DNA from: an uncultured Bacteroidales bacterium
Lineage (GTDB): Bacteria; Bacteroidota; Bacteroidia; Bacteroidales; UBA932
Assembly: GCA_944322815.1 (NCBI GenBank)
Contig: CALUQB010000002.1
Location: 1-64,000 of the forward strand
Length of the DNA: 64,000 nt
Direction: 5' to 3'
Numbering within the stretch: the stretch's first letter is position 1; each line of letters starts with the position of its first letter. The notes beneath the pieces were generated by a model that was given only the letters and a program-made list of their open reading frames with translations, was not told the DNA's origin and made no database searches. A program made the position numbers and the translations under genes. Positions 26,923 to 34,544 of the stretch are shown one piece after another.

Positions 26923-27254
26923 TGGATTTCGGATTCAGAATATCGCCCAGTTCGGCCATCAATCTGGATAAGGTGAACCTGGAGAAGTTCGAGGAGCTTC
27001 ACAGGATAGAGCCTGACGTGTACAAATGCATGGCCTGCGGATCCTGTTCTTCCACATGTCCGGCCAACAGGTATTCGGGAATGAGTATCAGGAAAGTGAT
27101 ACTCGCACTGCAGAGAGGCAAGGAAAAGGAAGCCGTAGCCATGATGAGGAACTGCATGCTATGCGGGAAATGTACCATGGTATGCCCGCGCGGCATCAAT
27201 ACCAGGCATCTGATTCTGTCTATATGCAGGATATATGAGGAGGACGTGAAATGA
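26919..27254 (+). CDS. Second HdrC-like 4Fe-4S ferredoxin subunit
   Basis: A 111-residue minimal HdrC. It contains C37-x2-C40-x2-C43-x3-C47-P and C79-x2-C82-x2-C85-x3-C89-P. The start overlaps the hdrA-like stop, and the stop overlaps the start of the membrane protein gene at 27251, so the three are translationally coupled. This subunit most likely carries electrons between the HdrA-like flavoprotein and the membrane subunit, whereas the longer HdrC at 24033 sits next to HdrB. Confidence 0.87.
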   Translation: MMDFGFRISPSSAINLDKVNLEKFEELHRIEPDVYKCMACGSCSSTCPANRYSGMSIRKVILALQRGKEKEAVAMMRNCMLCGKCTMVCPRGINTRHLILSICRIYEEDVK

Positions 27255-29101
27255 GAGAGAGATTTCTGACAGGCTACAACGATTTCGTGCTGCCTTTCGT
27301 GTGCGGCATGATCTTCGTCCTCATATACTGTCTGGTAGGGCTGGTACGGATCATATTGCAGCTCCCTGCCGAGGACAGGAAACGTTTCTTCATCTCTTTG
27401 GTCACTCCGAAGACTCTCGTGAAGAACATAAAGGACATCTTCCTGAAATGCCTGATACATGTAGATATCTGGAAAAGGAACAAGCTTCTGGGCTACATGC
27501 ATTCCAGCATTGCTTTCGGATGGTTCATGCTCATAGTGGTAGGACACATCGAAGTCATGCTCTACACTTCCCGTCTGGGATTGAAAGCGCTCTACTACCC
27601 TATTTTCTTCAGATATTTCGTGGCTGAAACAGAGAGCACCATGAAAGGTTCTCTGATTTTCTTCCTCATGGACTTCTTCCTGCTGGTGGTACTCAGCGGC
27701 ATAGCCCTGGCCATCATCAAGCGCGTCCGTTCCAGACTTTTCGGAATGAGGAGAACCACGAATCCAAGTTTTCTGGACCTGATCGGCCAATACTCCCTCT
27801 GGTCCATCTTCCCTCTCCGTCTTCTGGCGGAATCGTTCACGGCCGATATCAGCGGAGGTTCGTTCCTTACAAAATCGCTGAACTACGTATTCACGGAATT
27901 CCTTAGCAACCACGCGAACATGCTGCCTGCATGGTGGGCGTATTCCTGTGCACTCGGGATCTTCTTCTTCGTACTGCCGTTCACCAGATACATGCACATC
28001 CCTACCGAGATCCTGCTGATTCCTTTCCGTAATGCCGGGATCAAGATAGTCAACGCCCGCAAGGGGTTTGCCAAGGCTCAGGTCTACTCGTGTCCGAGCT
28101 GCGGTCTGTGCATCGATGCCTGCCCGATGGGTGTCCTCAAAGGCAATATAAAGGATACTACCGTATATCTGAATCGCCAGATACGCAGGAACAACGAAAC
28201 CCGTATCGAGGAAATCAGCGACAAATGTCTTCTGTGCGGAAAATGTACTGCCATCTGCCCGGTAGGTGTGGAAGGTGACAAGCTGAGAATAGCGCAAAGG
28301 GCCGTCAGGAAATACAATTTCGGCCCTGACTATTCAAATATCGATGTCTCAGAGGAGATTCAAAGATGTAACAAATTTGTTACCAACCAAAACAATATTG
28401 TTTCATCATCGGATAATGAGAAAGTTCTCTACTTCGGAGGATGCATGACAGCTCTCACTCCAGCAATAATGAAGGCTACAGGTTCGGTACTGGAAAAGGC
28501 GGGGATTGAATTCGAAATCATGGACAAGGACGGCGGCATCTGCTGCGGCAGGCCTATGTTCATGGCCGGCAGATTCGCTCAGGCCATGCAGCTGGTAGAG
28601 AAGAATACGGAAATCATCATGAGTTCCGGTGCTGATACACTCTTGCTTTCGTGCCCGATATGCTACAAGATATTTCTGGAAAAATATCATCTGCCCGGTA
28701 TAGAGATCATCCATCATACCGAATATTTCGAGAGACTGATACTTTCCGGAAGACTGAAAGTAAGAAAAGAAGCTGTCAGATATGTCTATCATGATCCGTG
28801 TGAGCTGGGACGAGGATGCGGAGTGTACGAACAGCCGCGTACGGTGCTTTCAGCCGCTGGGGAACTCGTTGAAGCAGCTAAGAACAGAAAGGAAAGCATC
28901 TGCTGCGGCGGCAGTCTGGGAAGTCTGACTCTCGGCTTCGAGAAGAGAAAGGCCATGACTGAAAATGCGCTGAACAACCTCGTGGCTGACTCTCCTGAGA
29001 GGATAGTGACAGCCTGCCCTCTGTGCATGTCTACTTTCAACAGATATGCCGACAGACCGGTAGAAGACATAGCAATGGTCCTTGACAGGACAGCATACTG
29101 A
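27251..29101 (+). CDS. Membrane-bound Hdr-type fusion: haem-binding-like bundle + HdrC + HdrD modules
   Basis: 616 residues. Hydrophobic helices lie at about 12-37, 80-105, 135-157 and 225-245. The second carries H84 and H99, spaced like NarI/HdrE-type haem b ligands. Then follow two [4Fe-4S] motifs (C281/284/287/291 and C326/329/332/336) and two CCG modules (C398, C431-C432, C468/C471; and C517, C551-C552, C589/C592). This combines HdrE-, HdrC- and HdrD-like parts in one chain and predicts electron exchange between the quinone pool and a disulfide or sulfur substrate. Direction and partner are unknown. Cysteate synthase follows after 25 bp. Confidence 0.83.
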   Translation: MRERFLTGYNDFVLPFVCGMIFVLIYCLVGLVRIILQLPAEDRKRFFISLVTPKTLVKNIKDIFLKCLIHVDIWKRNKLLGYMHSSIAFGWFMLIVVGHIEVMLYTSRLGLKALYYPIFFRYFVAETESTMKGSLIFFLMDFFLLVVLSGIALAIIKRVRSRLFGMRRTTNPSFLDLIGQYSLWSIFPLRLLAESFTADISGGSFLTKSLNYVFTEFLSNHANMLPAWWAYSCALGIFFFVLPFTRYMHIPTEILLIPFRNAGIKIVNARKGFAKAQVYSCPSCGLCIDACPMGVLKGNIKDTTVYLNRQIRRNNETRIEEISDKCLLCGKCTAICPVGVEGDKLRIAQRAVRKYNFGPDYSNIDVSEEIQRCNKFVTNQNNIVSSSDNEKVLYFGGCMTALTPAIMKATGSVLEKAGIEFEIMDKDGGICCGRPMFMAGRFAQAMQLVEKNTEIIMSSGADTLLLSCPICYKIFLEKYHLPGIEIIHHTEYFERLILSGRLKVRKEAVRYVYHDPCELGRGCGVYEQPRTVLSAAGELVEAAKNRKESICCGGSLGSLTLGFEKRKAMTENALNNLVADSPERIVTACPLCMSTFNRYADRPVEDIAMVLDRTAY

Positions 29102-29126
29102 AAATTGGAATTAAAACATACGTACT

Positions 29127-30413
29127 ATGACCTTTGAACCTACAAGCTACAAGCTTATGAACTGTGCCGACGGAAGGATTTTCGAAGACTCCGGATGGAC
29201 ACTGGCCGACCCTCAGAGCGAGGTACCGTCTCTGGTAAGGGCCGTTTATGAAAAAAAGGATTTTGAAATCAGGAATGATCTGGACGGATTCTATAAGTTC
29301 GCGAACTGGCTTCCTATAAAAAGGACTTTGAACAATTCATGCCCTCCTGTCACGTATAAAAGCAGAAAACTGGCCGAGTATCTGAAACTGGAGAATCTGT
29401 ATATCACGTTTTCCGGCTATTATCCTGAAATCGGCGCTACCATGCAGACCTGCTCGTTCAAAGAGACCGAAGCATATTCGGTCTGCGCGCGTCTGGCTGA
29501 AGATGAAAAACGTGTCCTCGTCGTAGCATCGGCAGGCAATACGGCAAGGGCCTTTGCCAAGGTATGTTCGGACAACGGGATACGCCTGCTTCTGAGCATT
29601 CCGGAAGACAATATCCATGCCCTGTGGTTCGACAAGCCGCTGAATGACTGTGTGAAGATCATAGCCGCTCCCAAGGGTGCGGACTACTATGATGCCATAG
29701 CTTTGAGCGACAAGGTGTGCGAATCTCCTGCCTTCCTGGCAGAAGGAGGAGCCAAGAATATAGCCAGACGTGACGGCATGGGTACTACTATCCTGTCGGC
29801 AGTGGAAAAGACAGGACGTATTCCTGATGCTTATTTCCAGGCTATAGGAAGCGGTACCGGGACGATAGCCGTATGGGAAAACAATCTCAGGCTCATTCAG
29901 GACGGCCGGTTCGGCACTCACAAGATGAGACTTTATCCGTCGCAGAATGATCCGTTCACCATCATGTATGATTCGTGGAAAGCCGGCTCCAGGGCTTTGG
30001 TTCCGCTTTCGCCTGAAGATGCCAGGATGCAGGCTTCGGAAATCAAGGCCAAGGTATTGTCGAACAGGAAACCGCCATATTCCCTTGCAGGAGGCGTATA
30101 TGATGCTATCCGGGATGCAGGCGGAAATATTTACAAGATATCCAATGATGTACTGGAGCAGTGGAAGGCGAAATTCCAGGAGCTTGAAGGCGTGGATATC
30201 TATTCTGCAGCCGCAGTTGCCGTCGCCAGCCTCGAAGAAGCGGTAAAGGACGGTTCCGTAAACAAGGACGAGCTTATCATGCTGAATATCACCGGTGGCG
30301 GGGAAAAGCTGGCCAAATCCCACAGGCAGGTGGTATATGCCACTCCTGATCTGGTGCTCGACCCGTCTCTGCCTGCAGAAGAAATCATAAGCAAGACCGA
30401 AAAATTATTCTGA
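29127..30413 (+). CDS. Cysteate synthase (PLP-dependent, threonine-synthase-like fold)
   Basis: 428 residues of the fold type II PLP family. It follows the cysteate synthase pattern: PVTYKSRKLAEYLKLENLYI, TCSFKETEA with the PLP lysine K112, VASAGNTARAFAKV for the PLP phosphate cup, FLAEGGAKNIARRDGMG, and QAIGSGTGTIAVWENNLRLI. The enzyme makes cysteate from O-phosphoserine and sulfite. Cysteate feeds coenzyme M synthesis in Methanosarcinales-type archaea and capnine/sulfonolipid synthesis in Bacteroidetes. Threonine synthase is the alternative, but the conserved stretches above fit cysteate synthase better. It is linked to the Hdr-like genes by a 25-bp gap. Confidence 0.78.
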   Translation: MTFEPTSYKLMNCADGRIFEDSGWTLADPQSEVPSLVRAVYEKKDFEIRNDLDGFYKFANWLPIKRTLNNSCPPVTYKSRKLAEYLKLENLYITFSGYYPEIGATMQTCSFKETEAYSVCARLAEDEKRVLVVASAGNTARAFAKVCSDNGIRLLLSIPEDNIHALWFDKPLNDCVKIIAAPKGADYYDAIALSDKVCESPAFLAEGGAKNIARRDGMGTTILSAVEKTGRIPDAYFQAIGSGTGTIAVWENNLRLIQDGRFGTHKMRLYPSQNDPFTIMYDSWKAGSRALVPLSPEDARMQASEIKAKVLSNRKPPYSLAGGVYDAIRDAGGNIYKISNDVLEQWKAKFQELEGVDIYSAAAVAVASLEEAVKDGSVNKDELIMLNITGGGEKLAKSHRQVVYATPDLVLDPSLPAEEIISKTEKLF

Positions 30414-30424
30414 TTCATACTATC

Positions 30425-31348
30425 ATGTCATTCAGTTTCTTACAGTCAGCTGCCACTGAAATCAAGGACAGCATAGATATCCAGAAAGCTACCGAACAGT
30501 TCGTAGAGAAAATCGCCACTACTCCGGCAGACCAGCTCCTGACCGAATTCGTGGACAAGGCCATAGCTTTCGGGCTCAAGGTGCTGGCGGCACTTGCCAT
30601 ATATGTCATAGGAGCGTGGCTTATCAAGAAACTAAAGAGGATAATCCATAATATTTTCGTCCGGAGGAATACGGAACATTCCATAGCCTCCTTCGTGGAG
30701 AGTCTGGCAAGTATCTTCATGACAGTCTTCCTGGTGATTTTCACCATAAGCGCTCTGGGAGTGAATACGACATCCATTGCAGCGCTTCTGGCTGCCGGAG
30801 GTATGGCCATAGGTATGGCCCTCAGCGGAACAGTCCAGAATTTCGCCGGCGGTATCATGCTGCTCGTGTTCAAGCCGTTCAAGGCCGGTGATTTCATCGA
30901 AGCTCAGGGATATAGCGGTACAGTGACAGACGTGACCATAGTCAGCACGAAGATCACAACGACAGACAACAGGAACATCATCATCCCTAACGGTTCCCTG
31001 TCAAACGGTACCATAAACAATTATTCCCAGAATGTATACAGGCGGCTGGAATGGCTGGTCGATGTGGAATACGGGGCCTCATCCGAGAAGGTAAAGGCTA
31101 TCCTCAAGAAGATAATCGATGAAGAAAAGAGGATAGTCTATGCTCCTGCCTCTCCGGCAGATCCGACCATCGCTTTGAATGCCCTCAGAGACAGCAGCGT
31201 ACAGTTTGTGGCCAGGGCATGGGTGAAAAAGGAAGATTACTGGGATGTGCTTTATGATGTGAACGAGAAGATCTACAATCAGATTCCGGAGAATGGAATC
31301 CAGTTCCCGTTCCCGCAGTTGGATGTACATATAGCAGGAAATGACTAG
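30425..31348 (+). CDS. MscS-type mechanosensitive channel
   Basis: A 307-residue small-conductance channel. Three transmembrane helices lie in the first ~135 residues; the pore helix carries the Gly/Ala pattern GGMAIGMALSGTVQNFAGGI, followed by the beta domain FKPFKAGDFIEAQGYSGTV and IIPNGSLSNGTINNYS. Family members open under membrane tension to release solutes. It starts 11 bp after the cysteate synthase stop and is probably in the same transcript. The last codons and the stop lie inside a perfect 40-bp palindrome. Confidence 0.9.
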   Translation: MSFSFLQSAATEIKDSIDIQKATEQFVEKIATTPADQLLTEFVDKAIAFGLKVLAALAIYVIGAWLIKKLKRIIHNIFVRRNTEHSIASFVESLASIFMTVFLVIFTISALGVNTTSIAALLAAGGMAIGMALSGTVQNFAGGIMLLVFKPFKAGDFIEAQGYSGTVTDVTIVSTKITTTDNRNIIIPNGSLSNGTINNYSQNVYRRLEWLVDVEYGASSEKVKAILKKIIDEEKRIVYAPASPADPTIALNALRDSSVQFVARAWVKKEDYWDVLYDVNEKIYNQIPENGIQFPFPQLDVHIAGND

Positions 31349-31366
31349 TCATTTCCTGCTATATGT
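31327..31366. terminator. Perfect 40-bp palindrome covering the mscS stop codon
   Basis: The 20-base arms (31327-31346, 31347-31366) are exact reverse complements with no spacer, centred on ACTAGT. The mscS stop TAG (31346-31348) lies at the centre. It could fold into a long terminator hairpin for the Hdr/mscS operon. It is followed after 6 bases by a second repeat element. Confidence 0.6.
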
Positions 31367-31372
31367 GCAAAT

Positions 31373-31439
31373 GTCTTTCTTCGAAAGACAGAAACCATCC
31401 TAACCCCCGCAGACAAAGTCTGCGACCCCTGTCAGGGGT
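31373..31439. repeat. Dispersed intergenic repeat family B, copy 1
   Basis: It begins with the hairpin GTCTTTC-TTC-GAAAGAC (31373-31389), then TAACCCCC (31401-31408). Hairpin CGCAGAC-AAA-GTCTGCG (31408-31424) and hairpin ACCCCT-GTC-AGGGGT (31425-31439) follow. The first hairpin and the TAACCCCC block recur in the same order and spacing at 49237. It sits between convergent mscS and the flavodiiron gene. Confidence 0.6.
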
Positions 31440-31461
31440 GTTTTCGCTCCCTCCGGTCGCG

Positions 31462-31510
31462 GTCACTCCGTGACTTGTGAATTTGCGTAACGTCACTCCG
31501 TGACTTGTGA
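31462..31510. repeat. 19-bp direct repeat at the flavodiiron gene stop
   Basis: GTCACTCCGTGACTTGTGA occurs at 31462-31480 and again at 31492-31510, offset 30 bp. The second copy contains the last codons and stop of the minus-strand flavodiiron gene, so the 3' end of that gene appears duplicated just beyond its stop. TAACGTCACTCCG at 31488 also resembles the 18-bp dispersed motif. Confidence 0.6.
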
Positions 31511-32704
31511 CGCTATGGTGTCGGCGAGGGCAGCCATATCGCATTTTTCTGGAGTGAAGGCCTGGGGGAAGGAAAGTCCCTCCGATATCAGGTCGAATCC
31601 GAGCTTGGAAGCCATCTCGTTAAGAAGCTTCACACTGGCTCCGGCCCAGGTAAATGATCCGAAGGCTGCAAATGCGCGATTCTTCATCAGGCGTGCGGAC
31701 ACACCGTACATGAAACTGAATGCAGGCGGGAAAATGTCGTTGTTATAGGTAGGTGCACCTACCGCCAGCGTATCATACCTGAATGCATCACGATATGCAT
31801 ACGATACATTTTCCGTGCAGAGATTGTGAACGGCATACCGCACTCCCCTCTTTTCGAGTTCGGCCGCCAGAGACATGGCCGCCTTCTCCGTATTTCCGTA
31901 CATGGACGCATAGACTATGCAGACACCCTTTTCTCCTTCATAGCGGCTCAGCCTGTCATAGCAAGACACGACTTCCGCGATGTTCTTCTCCCATACCGGA
32001 CCGTGAGTACTGCATATTCTGGAAATCTCCAGACCGGCAAGTTTCTTCATCGCCGCCTGGACTGTCTGGCCGTATTTTCCCACTATATTCGAATAATACC
32101 TGAGCATTTCCCCGTTGAACGCTTCAAAGGTATCCGCAGCGGCATCGCTGCAACCGTACAGGCGTGCACCCGCATCCGTTATTCCGTCAGCCAATGCACC
32201 GAAGGTTCCGAAAGCATCCCCGGAGAAAAGGGTTTTCTCTTCATGAAAGTATGTCATCATGGTCTCCGGCCAATGCACCATCGGCGTCATGTGGAAAGTC
32301 AGCGTGCTGTTTCCGAGACTGATGCTGTCACCTTCTTTCACGATATGAAGATTCTCACAGATCCCGTAATATCCCTTGATCATCGGAACTGTCTTGGCAT
32401 TTCCCACTATCCTCGCTTCCGGATATGCTTCGCGGATCATGGACATGAGAGATGAGTGATCCGGTTCCATGTGGTTCACCACCAGATAGTCGACCTTCCT
32501 TTCACCGAGTTCGCGGCGGATATTTTCCATGTATTCCGCAGCATAACCTGCTTCAGCCGTATCGATCAAGGCCACTTTGTCATCAATGACAAGATAAGAA
32601 TTGTAGCTGACGCCGAAAGGCAACGGCCACATTCCCTCAAAAAGGGATTTTTTCAGATCGTTGACTCCGACATAACGTATTCTTTCTGAAATCCTGCTGT
32701 TCAT
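31493..32704 (-). CDS. Flavodiiron protein (FprA-type oxygen/nitric oxide reductase)
   Basis: 403 residues. The N-terminal metallo-beta-lactamase-like domain carries the diiron motif H78-x-E80-x-D82-H83 (NHMEPDHSS), with further ligands in PMVHWPE, FSGDAFG and STHGPVW. The C-terminal flavodoxin domain binds FMN through YASMYGNTEKAA. There is no rubredoxin domain, so this is a class A enzyme that needs an external electron donor. It reduces O2 or NO to protect anaerobic metabolism. It may be the last gene of the pyk-GNAT-barrel cluster, 32 bp after the preceding gene. Confidence 0.92.
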   Translation of the reverse strand: MNSRISERIRYVGVNDLKKSLFEGMWPLPFGVSYNSYLVIDDKVALIDTAEAGYAAEYMENIRRELGERKVDYLVVNHMEPDHSSLMSMIREAYPEARIVGNAKTVPMIKGYYGICENLHIVKEGDSISLGNSTLTFHMTPMVHWPETMMTYFHEEKTLFSGDAFGTFGALADGITDAGARLYGCSDAAADTFEAFNGEMLRYYSNIVGKYGQTVQAAMKKLAGLEISRICSTHGPVWEKNIAEVVSCYDRLSRYEGEKGVCIVYASMYGNTEKAAMSLAAELEKRGVRYAVHNLCTENVSYAYRDAFRYDTLAVGAPTYNNDIFPPAFSFMYGVSARLMKNRAFAAFGSFTWAGASVKLLNEMASKLGFDLISEGLSFPQAFTPEKCDMAALADTIASQVTE

Positions 32705-32736
32705 AATTTGTAATTTTTATAGTATGACATTTTTTC

Positions 32737-33387
32737 CTAAAAAACCAGAGAGAAACCGAACGTCAAGGCACTTATAAAGGCATCATTGCGTCGCAGACGC
32801 TCTGAAGGGACATAGTTTCCGGCATCGGATTCATAGGCACGGGGATGCGTGAAAACCTCCTGAAAAGCCAGAAGGAAATCCAGCTTGACGGAACGGTTCA
32901 GCGAAATACGGTATCCCCCGCCTATCTTCCCTTCCGCCGAAACATCTGTGAGATTACCGAAATCATTGAATCCGGCCCCTGCGCTGAGAAAGGCCATCCA
33001 ACGGTTCCTCATAGGGTCCTTCCCGGAAAACCATGACAGACGCAGAGCTACGGGAACCACACGTACCCGGCTATAGACACCGCTGTAGCCTGTGTACAGA
33101 GACAGGTTAAAGGCAGGAGAAATATTCACGCCTCCGCTGACCAGAATCTGTCCGTTGCTGTAAGCTCCGCCACTCATGGTCTTCACATCTCTTCTGCCGC
33201 CATCCATGGATATGAAATTGAAATGCGAATAATTTAGAAAAGTCAGGACATACGAGGTCTCTATTCCGAAAGTAAACCGAGGATAGTCCCGTTTCTCACG
33301 GACTTCAGCCGCCCCGGCCTCTGCAGCAAGTGCATGAAAGACCGCGGACAGGGCGAAAAGAACTGATATGAAGAGACTGCGTTTCAT
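32737..33387 (-). CDS. Small outer-membrane beta-barrel-like protein
   Basis: 216 residues with a signal peptide (MKRSLFISVLFALSAVFHALA). The rest alternates hydrophobic and polar residues in short strands (FTFGIETSYVLTFLNYSHF, GGGYRISLNRSVKLDFLLAF) and ends in an aromatic residue (FGFSLVF), as porin-like barrels usually do. It lies 7 bp after a second protein of the same type. No family recognised and no function known. Confidence 0.62.
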   Translation of the reverse strand: MKRSLFISVLFALSAVFHALAAEAGAAEVREKRDYPRFTFGIETSYVLTFLNYSHFNFISMDGGRRDVKTMSGGAYSNGQILVSGGVNISPAFNLSLYTGYSGVYSRVRVVPVALRLSWFSGKDPMRNRWMAFLSAGAGFNDFGNLTDVSAEGKIGGGYRISLNRSVKLDFLLAFQEVFTHPRAYESDAGNYVPSERLRRNDAFISALTFGFSLVF

Positions 33388-33394
33388 TTTGCTT

Positions 33395-33937
33395 TCAGAA
33401 TCTGTATTTTATCCCCAGATGAGGAAGAAGGGAATATATGAGTCCGGCCTTGTAGAATCCCATGGAAAGATATCCGAAACGGTCTCTGCTGAGATGCAGT
33501 CCGATACACGGCTCCAGTGTCAGCGAGATGGATACGGGGACCATGAACACGTACTCGAAACCGATGCATCCTGTCAGCGAGACCATGGCTCCGTATGCAC
33601 CTGAAGTGTCTCTGACATATCCGACCCCTGCACCAGGACCTGCAAGAAAACCCATGGATTCACCTGAGGGGAAGGTGATTCCGGCAAATTCGTACAGATA
33701 AGCCACATTAGCGGATACACCCGGAAAGAGGCAGTCTCCCGGAATCACTCCGGACATGTCGAGATTTGCCGATATCATGATGGTTTCCCGGTCTTTCACG
33801 GGCATGGTGAAAGTCGCGGAAAATTCATTGTAGGCGAACGACATGCCGACGGTCTTCTCCCGGGCAGCTGTATCCGTACCGGTTGCGGCAAATACGGCGG
33901 CGAGGACAAACACAGCTATCCCGGAAAACCTTTTCAT
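33395..33937 (-). CDS. Small outer-membrane beta-barrel-like protein
   Basis: 180 residues with a signal peptide (MKRFSGIAVFVLAAVFAATGTDTAA), glycine-rich strand pattern (GFLAGPGAGVGYVRD) and terminal aromatic LGIKYRF. The design matches the neighbour at 32737, so the two may be diverged duplicates or two parts of one system. The start overlaps the end of the GNAT acetyltransferase gene by 4 bases. Confidence 0.6.
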   Translation of the reverse strand: MKRFSGIAVFVLAAVFAATGTDTAAREKTVGMSFAYNEFSATFTMPVKDRETIMISANLDMSGVIPGDCLFPGVSANVAYLYEFAGITFPSGESMGFLAGPGAGVGYVRDTSGAYGAMVSLTGCIGFEYVFMVPVSISLTLEPCIGLHLSRDRFGYLSMGFYKAGLIYSLLPHLGIKYRF

Positions 33938-34530
33938 GCCTGAAGGCTTTTCTGCATGTGCTTCATTCTGTGCCCCAGGAAATCCCTGAAGCCTACAGTC
34001 CTGAATCCGAGACGGATATACAGGGCTTCAGCCTTTGGCTTGTCTTCATCCACGATCAGGCCGACGACATCGAAACCGGCTTTGGCGGCCCTGTCCGTCA
34101 TGGACTCGAACAGCATGGACCCTATTCCGCGGGATCGCATGGAAGGGTCTACACCTACGGAATCAAGGTAAAATTCACCTGCCTCGGTCTCCACTACCGA
34201 AGAGAAATCTCCGCTTGAACGGAAAGAGGCTTTCATGGCATCCAGTATTGGCTGTTTAAGGGTCCTGTACAAGGCTCCGTCATAGCCGTTCATGGCGCCG
34301 ACGATCTTTTCCGTACCGTCATCTGCGGCCAGTACCGCTACGGCAGTATGCAGATAACTGTACAGGTTGTCATCCGCTTCCACGAATTTCTGTATGAAAC
34401 GGGTGAAATCCTCCTGTGTCATGCCTGGATTCATTTTCAGGAATTCTTCTACGGGCCAGGCCAGGACTATCATTCCGGCCACGTCAGGAGCATCTTCCCT
34501 GACAGCATCTCTGACATAGATTTTTTCCAT
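33934..34530 (-). CDS. GNAT family N-acetyltransferase
   Basis: A 198-residue single GNAT domain. The acetyl-CoA pyrophosphate-binding loop is visible as VDPSMRSRGIGSMLFESM, followed by AEALYIRLGFRTVGF, the usual C-terminal strand-helix pattern. Substrate unknown. It sits 14 bp downstream of the pyruvate kinase gene and overlaps the following barrel gene. Confidence 0.82.
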   Translation of the reverse strand: MEKIYVRDAVREDAPDVAGMIVLAWPVEEFLKMNPGMTQEDFTRFIQKFVEADDNLYSYLHTAVAVLAADDGTEKIVGAMNGYDGALYRTLKQPILDAMKASFRSSGDFSSVVETEAGEFYLDSVGVDPSMRSRGIGSMLFESMTDRAAKAGFDVVGLIVDEDKPKAEALYIRLGFRTVGFRDFLGHRMKHMQKSLQA

Positions 34531-34544
34531 ATTCGAAAAACATG

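Noticed and set aside
26999-28297. A 432-codon open frame on the minus strand opposite the Hdr membrane gene
   Set aside because: The translation has no hydrophobic or domain pattern expected of a gene, and the plus strand holds coupled Hdr genes with complete cysteine motifs.
29127-30413. Threonine synthase as the product
   Set aside because: The fold is shared, but the conserved stretches around the PLP lysine and the glycine loop follow cysteate synthase, and no homoserine-pathway gene is adjacent. The doubt is kept in the confidence value.
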